DNA from: Phytophthora colocasiae | Lineage: Eukaryota; Oomycota; Peronosporomycetes; Peronosporales; Peronosporaceae | DNA: 64,000 nucleotides | NCBI GenBank assembly: GCA_018806915.1 | Contig: JAGKQI010000049.1 | Location: 1,240,001-1,304,000 of the forward strand | Direction of reading: 5' to 3' | Part shown: one piece after another, positions 41,140 through 52,417 of the stretch | Position numbering within the stretch: the first letter of the stretch is position 1 | How the letters are laid out: each line of letters starts with the position of its first letter | Program-made: the position numbers and the translations under genes | Notes under the pieces: generated by a model | The model's input: only the letters and a program-made list of their open reading frames with translations | Told to the model about the DNA's origin: nothing | Databases searched by the model: none

Positions 41140-44118
41140 CTAGGGAGCAAAAAAACTTGCAATGGATTGAGCGTTCCCCTTTTTTCGCTTTTCGCAGTCC
41201 GGATTCTTGCTGTTCGGGTTACAACCGCGCTTTCGCGACCTGCAACTGCTACACGCTGGCCTGTTCTCTTCGTGTCTTTTGTCACCTGGGCTCCGGCGAG
41301 TAATTGCAATTGAATCTTGAACTTGAGGGTCGTTAGTTTGGACGGCACGTTGCTCACTTGCACGATCTTCGTGTTCGGGACTGTGTGTTGTATCAGGAGT
41401 GTTGGCTCGGTCTGTTGTCGCTAGCACTTCAGGTTTTGGACGACGCACTTTAAGTCGGCAGCACAACGCGTTTTGGCTCAATTTTCCACTTGGGTTCAAC
41501 TTCATGTACATTTCGTGAATACGTGCCCATTTTCCGTGAGACCCTTTCGGAAAAGTGGCAGCATACTCTACAAGACATGTTTTTATTGAATCTGTGAATA
41601 CTTCACGGGCTGGAAGAACCGCCACGGGCTGGCAGACGCTAGATTCGAGAATGGTTTCATTACACGATTCAGCTGAAGGTGCAGTTGTTCGCACGTGCAG
41701 ATTAGATGGGCCACACTCTTGGATCAGTTGTGGTGAATCTGTAGCTTTATCTGCCGGTACTTTTGACTCCTTTTCGGCCTTGCCTTTTCTGATGTAACTT
41801 TGTGCTCTTCGCATTGAGTCCCATCGACGCTCGAGAAATTCATCACTTTTGCGGTTTATGCTTGGATACACGCACGCAGCAAAGTCGTAAACCGAGCGAT
41901 AAACCTGTTTTACATTCTTTACGCCGACAGCCAGTCTGAACAGTCGAAATAGCTTTTCCTGAAGAGCATTGTCATCCTCCGAGTTATCCTCATCCTGAAT
42001 AGTCTTCCTTGTCAATACTATAATGCGTTGAAAACCCGAAAGCTGGGTTTTATTGCACCGTTGTAGCTGTAGGTCAATGGAGGTCAATCGTCGAGCAATT
42101 GCGTGGTACGAATGCTTTCGAAGCTCCAAGCTCGGATTATCTAGTTGCCGAACGGCGGAATTGTAAAGGATTGTAGTAACGAAAGGGCAAGATTCCCACT
42201 TGGCTTCTCTTGATGCGAGTTGCTCTGAGCGTATTTGCTTCAGCAGGGCAAATTCGTGAGATGTAAATTCTGAGGTGCTATTATATTCAGGTTCCAAACC
42301 CAAGTTGTCAGTAAAACTTCTCTGGTTCATCATTTTTCGGTCGGGTTTCAACGCACTCAGCAACTTCAGAATATCTGCGTGGGCAGAGTCATTACGAAGC
42401 AAATTTGCCTCAGCTCCGTCAACTCGCAGAGGGATCATGTCGTAAATGCTTTCCCACGCTCGATTAGCTGGCACCCAATTTCCTAAGGGTCTGTATTGTT
42501 GCTGGATACTTCCAGCAGGTATATAGCTGGCAAGAATTTGATTGAGAAACTCCAGTTGAGGTGAATCTGGTATTATTCCACGGCAAAGGACAGCAGCTCG
42601 GTACAAATGAATAAAATCAAAACCCAGAAACTCAGGATTGCGGCGGAACTTTGCTCCAACTTGAAGATTGTGCTGTGGTAAACTCAAACAAAGTCAGCTT
42701 ACTCCAGATTGCCACCGTATTCAGGTACACACTCACCTGCAAAATAAAAATATCTAAAATCCGAAGGCCGACTTGAAGCGAAACAACTCGATCCAGTAGT
42801 TTGCGCAGTTTTGAATGAATTGCTTCAAGCTGGCTGGTGGAAACAACCCGAACTATCCCCCCGCCTTCGTGATAGTTGCTGTTTTCAACGAAAAGGTCAC
42901 CCCGACGAATTTGCGCAAGGTTGCTTTCCACACTTCTTTCCCATTCATCCATCGCACGAACATCACCAGGACATATCTTACCAACAGCAGAGGTGAAAAG
43001 CGCTGCCATTATTTCAGGAGGGCGTAAATTTCTCTCAACATCATATATCGCTTCAGATAGACTCTTCGCCAACCACTTTCTCTTGTTGTGATCACTAATT
43101 TTTTCAGTCATTCTCTGTATAACGTGGAAAGGGTCTTGTTTTACAACAACTCCATCCCCAAAGACGGAATTTACAAGGTTACGCATGCTATTCGCATGGT
43201 CACACACGAAAACTCGTTCAGCACCAGGATCTTTCGATAATTTGTTGACGATCGGTTGCAAAATTGCTTTGGTTTCTTCATGGTTTTCTGAACAGGTGAG
43301 ACCGCGGGCCATAACTTGCCCTATTTCATTCTGAACCAGTAGCAGCATACGTACTTCTGCGTCCTGTTCTTTACTTCCGTCCGCACCAAATACTTTTAGT
43401 TTGCTGCAAAACTTCTGGGAATGATCAGCTCGAATAACCTTCTCGCAGCGCGATGAAGCCATGTGAGCTTCTACAAGTTTGCTGCATATACTCGTCTGTT
43501 GAAGCCACACCTTCTGAATTGCTTCGTTATCTAGACAGGCATGTTCCGTCATAAACTGATCCACTGACGGAAAGAGAGGAGGGCGATACTGAGGGTCTAC
43601 GTGCTTGCGCTTTTCAATGAAGTTTGCTGCCCGAGCCAGTAGCGAGTAGTACCGCTTTTGACGGCGACGCGTAACATTACTCACAGCTCCAGAAACGCCT
43701 TTAGTCGTCAACATACCGTCATCTACTAGATCAAACAGCTCCATCGCGACTTGTACGTTAGTATATAGGGAAAAGCTAAAAGCACTTCTTTTGACGACGC
43801 TAAGTATCTATCGTCGACTGTAGTAAAAGATGTTTTAGAAGTACCCCGACAACTGTACCTTGCGTAGTAAAGTGTAGTCTGGTGATCGATATCGTGAACA
43901 TTCCGTTGTATGTACTCCTTTACTTGGGGAGTACAAGAGCATCCCTCTATTACACAAATGGGTTTCCCAGAGCCTGTTAAAACCTCCGGAGACCACGTAA
44001 AGAATGGCACCGTGAACCACTCGGACAAAATAACTCCTCCTTGGTTTTCCGGAAGGGATAGCACAGGTGGAAACTTGCGTAGAGCAATAGCAGGTTGAAC
44101 AGCTCGTAGCGCACACAT
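41140..44118 (-). pseudogene. DDE-type transposase with intron and Cys-rich tail
   Basis: Reading leftward: 44118-~43746 (N-terminus with VIEGCSCTPQVKEYI and LLAFPYILTYKSR), a one-base loss near 43745, then 43744-42737 with a catalytic-domain pattern (IRADHSQKF.., VFVCDHAN, VVVKQDPFHVIQRM) that resembles the D..D-x-FH layout of ISL3- or MULE-like enzymes. A clean 64-bp intron (42736-42673, GTGAGT..CCACAG, phase 0) joins a 510-residue tail. The tail ends in a zinc-finger-like cluster (CSSCRSRKRGCNPN). ~990 residues in total. The family is not certain. The single shift is the only break seen, so it was active recently. Confidence 0.65.
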
Positions 44119-44430
44119 TTTGTTTTTTTTCTCTTCGAAATCAACTTGACAATCTAATTTAAGCGGCGGAGCGGAACGGCCGCCACCCTGCGGGTGGCGG
44201 AGGCACCTGGGCCTAGCGGCCCGGGAATGCCGGATAAGCCCCCGTTGGATACTTTTGAATGGCTCATGTTGTGACTTGATTTGACTATTAACTGAATATA
44301 TTTCCCGATACCGTAATTTATAGCAGTTTTAGAACAGTTTTGTTACTGGAAGTCTAAAACCCGAAATTTACTTTAGAACTTTTAGAACAGTTTAGAGCAG
44401 TAGGTACGCATTATCTAGTACCGACTTAAG

Positions 44431-45240
44431 ATATCAAAACTTGAGTTCGGAAAGTGTCTGAAGCTTCATTCAGCTCCTCGACTACGCTGGATAATGTGCC
44501 TACAACGTACATCACTGGACCTTACGTACGTCCAAATTCGATGTTCAGGAGGAGGTAAAACTTCAGCAGTCACTGGCTCCAAACCAAGTTGTCGAAGGAC
44601 TTCGACGACTACGGCCTCATCAACACCAATCTTTTCCGCATGAGAGTAGATGAATTGACAATGTCTGCGGAAGGAACCTAGCACCGCTTGTGTGCTTGGT
44701 CTCTCTACTCGCGTTTCACGAAAGTGTCTATCATTTCGGAGTCTCCAAAAACAATTGCAGTATGAACTCGCCAGAGAACGAGGAGAGTCTTGTGCCTCTG
44801 TCTCCATTCCAGCTTAAGATCGCTCGGTTTCGGAAATAGTAGTCCAGAAAAAAATTTCACTCCATGGAACCCAAAGAGAGCGAGGTATTAGAAATGAATG
44901 GCATTCCAAAATTCAATATCTCATTCAACCCAACTCAGAATCAAAACAACAAGGAAATCCTCTCATAACAAGTTACACTTAGAGTACAGTCAGTACCTAT
45001 GCAATACACAAAGGCTGCAAAGTCTACTAACGGCGTTTTCGGATTGGAGAAATGCGTAAGCCCACACATTTATAGCTATTGATTAGGAGCCCTGGATGGG
45101 TGTCTTTTTGTTTTTCATGTACGTAGCCATTGGCTACGAGTGGCTCACGAGGCACAGGAAAAGATGCCTAACTTGAGTCCGAAGAACATCCTTTCGACAG
45201 ATTCTTTGCGGTCCAATGCGTTAAACCAGCAAAACAGTCC
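44431..45240 (-). pseudogene. LINE 3' fragment and flanking non-coding sequence
   Basis: Minus-strand frame 44807-44466 contains FWRLRNDRHFRETR, typical of the C-terminal end of LINE reverse transcriptases, and matches debris at 12.1-12.9 kb. It is the same LINE copy that the DNA transposon split. No gene is seen in 44831-45240. Confidence 0.5.
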
Positions 45241-45290
45241 ATGATAGACGTTATGCGACTAACACAACGACAAGAATCGAAGAAGTACCA

Positions 45291-45412
45291 ACTCATTGGT
45301 AGTACTACGACGAGAGCGTGCTTCACGAACAAGACGCTCCAAAACGCGTTCCCATATCTGATTGACGATAGCGGTAAGCTGTCGCCTCTAGTTACCAGAC
45401 TGTTGGGGGTGA
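45291..45412 (+). pseudogene. Fragment of a bZIP-like gene
   Basis: About 40 codons (FTNKTLQNAFPYLIDDSGKL) nearly identical to the C-terminal part of the bZIP-like gene at 54907-55983. It is cut off on both sides and points toward the 3' end of the receptor kinase. Confidence 0.7.
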
Positions 45413-45431
45413 ATCCTATTCATTCTCTTCA

Positions 45432-46439
45432 CTATGAGCGTCTTGCCCTATGTCCGATAAAATCCGTCGTCCACGGCGCTCTCTTTGAAAGTGAAGCAGC
45501 CATTTCTTGCTGGATATCACGGAGTTCCCGAGCGACTTCAAACGCTGTTGGTCTTTTAGACGGATCTTCCGCAATACACTGGGCCACGAGATCTTTCAGC
45601 GTTCGTTCACAGGAGGCTCGAAGCTTTGGGTACAGCCTACCACCAGCTACTTGATGCATTATCGTTGTATCCGAAAGGGCCTTGCCATTGGGTCCACGCG
45701 TGTTGCTGTACGGGATCTTGTTGGTGTCCAATTCAGTCAATAATACTCCAAAACTGTAGATATCCGCTGCATCGTCGTAGTCCGTATCTCCTCGAATGAC
45801 CTCAGGAGCGAGCCATCGACTGGTCCACACACCGCCCGACATGGTATTATCATCCGAGCGGAAGCGAGACTTGCCGAAATCGCTCAGTTTCGCCTTAAAA
45901 CCCGCTGAAAGTAACACGTTCTTGGACTTGAGATCCCGGTGAAGCAATGGGGGGACGAACGAATGCAGGTACAAAAGTGCCTCAATGATACTGATAGCGA
46001 CACCAAATTTCTCGTGGGTCCAGCCTGTGGGAGTGCGTGGAGACGATAAATACCGACGTAAATCGCCTCCATCCATGTACTCGAGAATCATCTGTAGATC
46101 ATGTTCCGCTGTCCAGGCCGCTCCGATAAACTGGACGATATGTGGGTGGTCGAAGTTCGCAACCAGTTTAATCTCCTCCACGAATGCAGTTATGTTCTTC
46201 TTCGACTGTTTATCCGATCGAAGGCGTTTGGAGGCGAGAAGCTGGAGATTCTTGTACCGAACGAGCCAAACAGTGGCGTATCCTCCACTTCCCAGTGGTT
46301 TAACGTCTCTGATAGAACCAGCACTGAGCTGAAGCGATAGAAGCTCGTAATCATTCCAGATTGAAGCGTGCGTCGTCGAAACAACAGAAGCGTATTTCGA
46401 ACTGATACTGGAAGCTTCAAGAACTGGGATATCCAGACT
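45432..46439 (-). pseudogene. LRR receptor-like kinase, 3' part (kinase domain)
   Basis: Final exon of the gene that starts at 54200, cut by the Ty3 element at GTCAT (46440-46444). The frame runs from 46439 through the glycine loop LGSGGYATVW, the catalytic Lys in LLASKRLRS, HRDLKSKNVL, DFGKSRF and LAPEVIRG to the stop at 45432-45434, so every residue required for activity is present. The sequence is of the TKL (tyrosine-kinase-like Ser/Thr) type common in oomycetes. Alone it lacks the extracellular and membrane parts. A bZIP fragment lies within 20 bp of the stop, on the other strand. Confidence 0.88.
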
Positions 46440-46444
46440 GTCAT

Positions 46445-46787
46445 TGTCGCAATCTTCTCGCTCACTTGTGAGCTAGAAGATAGTTTGGTAGCACTTGTAC
46501 AGAGAAAGTCTTAATTCAGTTTTGTAGTGCCCGAGATTTCCTCTCGAGGTCACCTGGGTTGAAGCCCACGTCTGCTTGGCCAGAGCAGTAGTCGACTTTA
46601 TTCTTTAGATTCCAGAATGAGCGTGCTCGCTCATTCTCTAGCACTAGCCGCTATTTTCCGTTAACATGCATTCCTGACATACACTCTGATTATTGCCGTT
46701 GCTCGAGCCTTGTTGACATGCTACAAGTTGTTTCTTGCAACACTTTGACTTCCTTAGCTCACGAGGTTCTTGAATAATCTCGTGACA
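46445..46787 (-). repeat. 3' LTR of the 46.4-52.4 kb element
   Basis: 343 bp, same as 52075-52417. Confidence 0.92.
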
Positions 46788-46796
46788 TGCCGTCCG

Positions 46797-47966
46797 CTAA
46801 GAGAAAGCCTCCGTAGATTTTGCCTGTTTGTGGTATCGAGTGATCAAGTCGCCCACATACTTCAAATTCTCGAGAGGTTCCCAAGTACGTTTAGCCTGTC
46901 CGAGCCATTTAACCTTGTACATGTCCTTGCCCTTAACACATTTGTAGCCCTCAATGTCTTCCACCAGCTCACCCTCAGTGTTGTCAGGAAGAAGTACCTT
47001 AAATGTTTTCTGCTCCCTTTTCTTGCTGCTAATGTATGGCTTCAGATAGCTGGTATGGAACACAGGGTGGAACTTCACACCTTTCGGTAGTCGTAGTTCG
47101 TAATAGTCATGACCAAGTCGCTTCTCAATGCGATATGGCCCAATCCATCGAGCTCCCAGCTTTGCTTTTGTGGTGCCAGCATGGTAGTTCGCTAGGTTTT
47201 CAGTCGACAGCAACACTTCCTCCCCGACTTCGAATGTTTGCTCCGCTCTGTTCTTGTCATAGTACGTGCTCATTCGATCGGACGCCTTCTGCAACTCACG
47301 TCGAACGGTAGCGAGTCGATCGGCCTGAAGCTCAAGGAACGTCTTCCCTGTAGCTTGGCGTTGGCTCTCTTTCTCCTTCGCTTGAGGTTGGCTTAAAAGT
47401 GTTGCTGGTGTTGAAGGCAAATAGCCTAAGTCAGCTTCGAACGGTGCCATCTTAATAGACTGCTGGTATCTCGAGTTGTACGCGAATTCAGCTAGAGATA
47501 GATAGGAATCCCAGTCAGTAGATGCTCCGTTTGAAAATGCTCGTAAATAATTTTCAATCGTCTGATTCAGCCTCTCAGTTATTCCATTTGCCTGATGACG
47601 AAAAGCGCTTGTCAGCTTTTGTCTGGTTCCCAACATTTCGCACAACGTTCTCCATACAGTTGCCGTAAATTTGGGGTCTCGGTCGGAAAGGATTTCCGCA
47701 GGAACACCATGCAAAACGAATATGTGGTCTCGGTAGATCTCCGCGACTTCCTTTGCCTTCACCCTACTATTGCACGCGACAAAATGTGCTCGCTTTGTCA
47801 GCTGGTCCACGACCACGAGTATCGAGTCATTCTTCGAGTGTGTTGTAGGTAGTGCAACGATAAAATCCATTGCTACATGCGTCCATCGTCCATGAGGAAT
47901 CGGTTGGCTTTGGAGTAGCCCTGGTGGCTTCTGCATTCCTTGCTTTTGTTCTTTGGCAGATCTCAC
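46797..47966 (-). pseudogene. Ty3 integrase with chromodomain-like tail
   Basis: 389-codon frame. The DDE core is visible: D in VAMDFIVALP, D in ILSDRDPKF, E in ANGITERLNQ. A GPY/F-type module follows (RWIGPYRIEKRL) and then a chromodomain-like tail (YKVKWLGQAKRTWEPLEN). The HHCC zinc region is in the upstream frame, separated by a shift near 47940. Confidence 0.85.
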
Positions 47967-49398
47967 ACGATTTCACGTAGGCTCTAACACTCCTCGGCAT
48001 GTGTCGCCAATAGTAATGTTGTTCTACCAGTCGTAGTGTTCGTTCAATACCAGGATGCCCGTAACATTCCACATCGTGAAACTCGAACAAAATTCCGTTT
48101 ATCAGATCCTCAACAACCGGAATTACAAGCCGAGGTACCACATCGTTAGGTCCTGTGTAGATCAGTTTGTTTTCTTCAAGTGTATATCGATGAAAATGTC
48201 GAATTCGAGGTGCATTGTCTGGTGCTTCACCTAACAGAGCTTGTCGGATGGCCTGTGTCTGCGGGTCTTCGTCGTATCTCGAAATTGCTTCTTTGACGAC
48301 AGCCGAGAGACCGATCTCCACGTTTTCCCTAATGATGCTTGCCGCCACAACTTTCTCTAGTGTTTGTTCATCACGAAAGTCAGCTCGTCTCGAGATACCA
48401 TCAGCCACGGTGTTATGTCCTCCAGGTATGTACTTAAACGTCACCGGATATTCACTGAGCTCGTCATACCATCGTGCTATTCGCCGCGAAATACTCTTCT
48501 GCGCGAATACACTCTCAAGTGATTTATGGTCAGTCTCGACGACAAACGGTTTATCCAGCAGGTAAACTCGCCATACTCGAAGGCCGAACAAAATAGCAAG
48601 CAATTCTTTCTCCCGGATCGAGTAATTCTTCTCTGCTCCTTTATATTTGCGGCCTTGAAATGCTACAGGTCGCTCCACGTTTTCATCCCCTCTTTCTTCT
48701 GTCTGGTAAAGGACGCCTCCAATCGCAAAGTCGCTCGCGTCCATCCTGAGGAAGAAAGGTTTATTGAAATCTGCTACAGTTAATACAGGTGTGCTTGAAA
48801 TCCGTTGCTTCAGGCTCTCAAAGTGCTGAATTTGCTCCTGGCTCCAATCCAACTTCTTCTTAGACTTTGGAGTATCCTTCGCTTTCAACATCTCAAACAG
48901 TGGACCCGCATCCTTAGCAAATCCGTCGCAAAAGCGCTGCACGTATGTGGCTGTCCCCAAGAAAGATTGCAGTTCACTCTTTGTCTTTGGTAGGGGCCAC
49001 GTTTGTAGGACTTCTACTTTCTTCGGGTCGATTCTTACTCCATCCCTACCGATATAATCACCAAGACACGGAATCTCCGGAGAACAGAACACACATTTGC
49101 TCAACTTCACGAAAAAGTCATTTTTCTCCAGCCGTTCCAGCACCTTATCCAACGCTTCGAGGTGAGAATCGAGATCCTTCGCTCTAGTGAACACATAAAT
49201 GTCATCAAAGTACGAAAGACAGAAATCAGCCAGATCACTAAGTAATTTGCGTATTCCTGCGTTGAAAGTCGCTGGCGCATTAGACAACCCCATCGGTATC
49301 ACTAAATATTCAAAGGAGCCATCCGCGGTTTGAAATGCAGTGTACTTTATATCCGAATCTTCCATCCGAAACTGATAATATCCACTCAGTAGATCCAT
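47827..49398 (-). pseudogene. Ty3 reverse transcriptase (3' part), RNase H, integrase zinc region
   Basis: Contains RT motifs (MGLSNAPATFNAG, LSYFDDIYVF), RNase H (FLRMDASDFAIGGVL) and the integrase HHCC region (HPGIERTLRLVEQHYY.., CEICQRTK). An in-frame TAG at 49408-49410 separates it from the RT N-terminus (49683-49411), which is in the same frame. Confidence 0.85.
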
Positions 49399-49410
49399 GC
49401 AGCTATACCA

Positions 49411-50470
49411 CTAAGCTCCCTGCATGCGCTCGAAAATACAATCCTTTCGCGGCATTGGCAACGTCCGTCGAACTGTGTGGTTATTCATCGCCCTATAATC
49501 ATGTACAATTCGCCAACCTACAGGTTTCTTGACGCAAAATGTAGGAGCCCCATGTGGAGAAGAAGATGGCCTGATCAATCCAGCTTTCAACATTTCATCG
49601 ACCCAAGCTCGAATTTCCTGCTCCTGGGCTGGTGATTGTCGCCATTGTTGCCTGAAAATGGGTTCTTTCGTATCAACTTCCATCTTATGTACCCATGGCT
49701 CCGAGGAGGTAATCGTTTTGGGAGTTTCTGCCTGAAAACTTCTTTATGGCGCTCTAACACGGAGTATATAGGATGTCCTTTATAGTCCTCCACAGTTGTC
49801 AATGCCTTTGCCGTTTCCGTTTGCTCTTTCTCGATAACTGGTCTCACAACAAACACGCACTCAATGTCTTGGGGCTTTCGCATAAGTCTTTTGAACTGTT
49901 TGCGTGTTATGTATTTTGTTTCCCACTCGTAACCGAGAAATATCCATGTTGGAAATATCTACTTCGTCCCCGGGTTGAATTTTCCCCACTGCAACACGTT
50001 TCTCCGACTCGAGTCGCCGGCTGAGACAGGATCGTCGTTGTCTTCGGTTTTATTGTTTTCTTCTTACTTCCCTGCCGCTTCTTCGGACTGCTGTTTGGCT
50101 CAAATCCAGGACGAGGCTTGACAGTCTCGTTAATCCAATCAATGTCTGGGTTGGTAGCCTTGAGCCACGGCATACCAAGAAGTAAATCCTGTTCTTCAGG
50201 CACTGGAAGTACCAAAAAGTCATCCACGTACGTCGGAAAAGTATCAATGTACAAGTTCATCCGCAAAGTCCTCTTCCTAATCTTCATCTCTTGTTTGTTT
50301 GCTAAAGTAATCGGAATATCTACTCCATGGTCTTCAATTTTGTTTTCCAATCCTGCTCGCTGACAGAAAGCAGGACTCACAGCATTAATCGTAGCACCAC
50401 TATCGATAAAATTCGAGTTTGTCACGAATAAATCATCTCGAGTGCATTGCACGGTACTGTTAGTATGCAA
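49411..50470 (-). pseudogene. Ty3 protease and N-terminal reverse transcriptase
   Basis: The frame 50470-49907 includes the protease site FIDSGATINAV and LLLGMPWLKA. A shift follows into 49883-49587, then another near 49690 into 49683-49411 (PHGAPTFCVKKP, WRIVHDYRAMN, an RT N-terminus). Confidence 0.8.
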
Positions 50471-50752
50471 TAAGCAGTAATAATCACTTTCAAGTCGCTA
50501 GAATGATTTGGAGTATTTAGAGAAGTAAGAGTGTCGAAAAATCCACTTTCTCCACTTTCTCCACTTGATTCTGCACTGCCACGAACATCGTCAATTCTTT
50601 TTTATTGTTTTCAATTTGGAGATGTACATTGTGAATGTCGTCACAGACTTCAGTTGATTTTGTCTGATCGCCGAAATTGTCGGACCTTTCCTGAGTCTTT
50701 AGACGACTGAGCTTCCGAGTATGCCCACTTAATCGCTCAACATCGAGCGGGC

Positions 50753-51829
50753 TTACTCGTTTAACTGCTCTTCTTCACTTTGTGACTGATTCTCCGCCAC
50801 TACTAGTCGTTCCAGCATCGCGAATATTTTCTTGTTCAGGTTGCTGGTTGTGGGGCGCTTTTCCGGGTGTTTGAACCAGCAATCTTCAACTCGATGTGGT
50901 CCACGGCCGCAATGACTGCAATTCTTCTCTGTCTTAGCCGAATTAAATCCACCACGGCCTCCAAATCCGGATTTACGAGCTGCAGGTGCAGTTGGATTTG
51001 ATTGTCGATTCGGCATCGAATTGTTTCCTCCATTTCTGCCTTTGAACTTGTTTTCCGTCGGTTTATTTCCTGCTGTCTTTTCTTTAAGTTCCCACTCAAG
51101 AAACCCTTCTTGAATTGCCGAGTTCAAATCTACCGGCTTCTTCCGCAGTATTTCTCGTTTCATGTTCACGTCCGATAATCCGTTGAGAAACACATTCATT
51201 GCCGTGAGAGAATCTACCTGCACGATGCGGTTAAGCTCTCGAAATTTGCCTACATACCCGGTATATCCACCAGTCTGTTTGATCGTCAGCAAACGATTCC
51301 GACTTTTTTCCATAAAGTTGGGCTCCATAAATTCCATTGCCATATTCAACTTCATCGCACTCCACAGCTTACTCGATGAATCATCAGTCATGTATCTCTG
51401 ATACCAGACCAGAGCATTCTTTTGCACACACTGATTTAATTCGAATGCCAGCAAGTCATCATGTTGTAGTAAATCGTATCCTTTCTGCCGGAAATACGAT
51501 TCGAATTGAAAGATGAAGCTGTTTAGTTTCACTCCATCGATTTCTCCGAGGAAAATCGGTGGTTTCACATCCATTTTCCGCAAGTTTAATCCTCTTTGTC
51601 CCTCGAAGATGCCACCAGCTCGGTCACCTGCAGCGACTTGATGGTCATTCATAGCCGGGATAGCTCCCACTGGAGCTGTAGCTGCGGGTATGACGGGTTG
51701 TCGTTGTGCCTGGTCATCACGAAGGTTCTGTTGCGTGGCACGAGCCAAACGCTGCGCTTCTTGTGCCATTTGCTGTACTTGAGTAAGACCTTGGGTCAAA
51801 TTTGTCATTCCTTGTACCAAATTAACCAC
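50753..51829 (-). pseudogene. Ty3 gag
   Basis: 358 codons. A coiled N-terminal region (LTQGLTQVQQMAQEAQRLA) precedes a retrotransposon gag core and a zinc knuckle CSHCGRGPHRVEDC (CX2CX4HX4C). The frame itself is open. The stretch 50471-50752, between gag and protease, has no domain I can place. Confidence 0.8.
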
Positions 51830-52074
51830 TGTGTCGTTCAGCAGCGATTTCGTCTCGAAGTTCGCGACTCATGTTGTTTATTGTTGTGTTGATGTTAATG
51901 CTAAAAGCCCTAAGATCATCATGGGTTTCGTCCAGCCTTGTCTCAAGGTGATCGATCCTTTTCATTCTCGGCATTGCGGAGATTTCCATCCAACTGTTGC
52001 CTCACCGGAGCTGTGTCGCTTCTTAACATCCTTCTCACGGTGTTTCTTTCTTGCATCGTTACCAAGTTCTACTA

Positions 52075-52417
52075 TGTCGCAATCTTCTCGCTCACTTGTG
52101 AGCTAGAAGATAGTTTGGTAGCACTTGTACAGAGAAAGTCTTAATTCAGTTTTGTAGTGCCCGAGATTTCCTCTCGAGGTCACCTGGGTTGAAGCCCACG
52201 TCTGCTTGGCCAGAGCAGTAGTCGACTTTATTCTTTAGATTCCAGAATGAGCGTGCTCGCTCATTCTCTAGCACTAGCCGCTATTTTCCGTTAACATGCA
52301 TTCCTGACATACACTCTGATTATTGCCGTTGCTCGAGCCTTGTTGACATGCTACAAGTTGTTTCTTGCAACACTTTGACTTCCTTAGCTCACGAGGTTCT
52401 TGAATAATCTCGTGACA
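52075..52417 (-). repeat. 5' LTR of the 46.4-52.4 kb element
   Basis: 343 bp, followed on its outer side by the GTCAT duplication. Confidence 0.92.

Larger units (their letters stand above)
39714..44422 (-). mobile_element. DNA transposon with 8-bp target duplication (GACTTAAG)
   Basis: GACTTAAG occurs at 39706-39713 and 44423-44430. The flanks joined with one copy match the unoccupied sequence near 12985-13025. Ends are imperfect inverted repeats: GGTGCTGG..GCGTACCTA..TGTTCTAAAG on the left, GGTACTAG..GCGTACCTA..TGTTCTAAAAG on the right (reversed). Length is 4,709 bp, including a 422-bp solo LTR. The 8-bp duplication is compatible with hAT or Kyakuja-Dileera-Zisupton-like groups; the transposase does not look like hAT. 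Confidence 0.8.
46445..52417 (-). mobile_element. Ty3/gypsy retrotransposon inserted in the receptor-kinase gene
   Basis: 5,973 bp with 343-bp LTRs at 46445-46787 and 52075-52417 that appear identical. The target duplication is GTCAT (46440-46444 and 52418-52422). Minus-strand order is gag, zinc knuckle, protease, RT-RNase H, integrase, chromodomain-like tail. It interrupts the kinase gene between the membrane segment and the kinase domain. Several frame breaks are present despite the identical LTRs. Confidence 0.93.
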
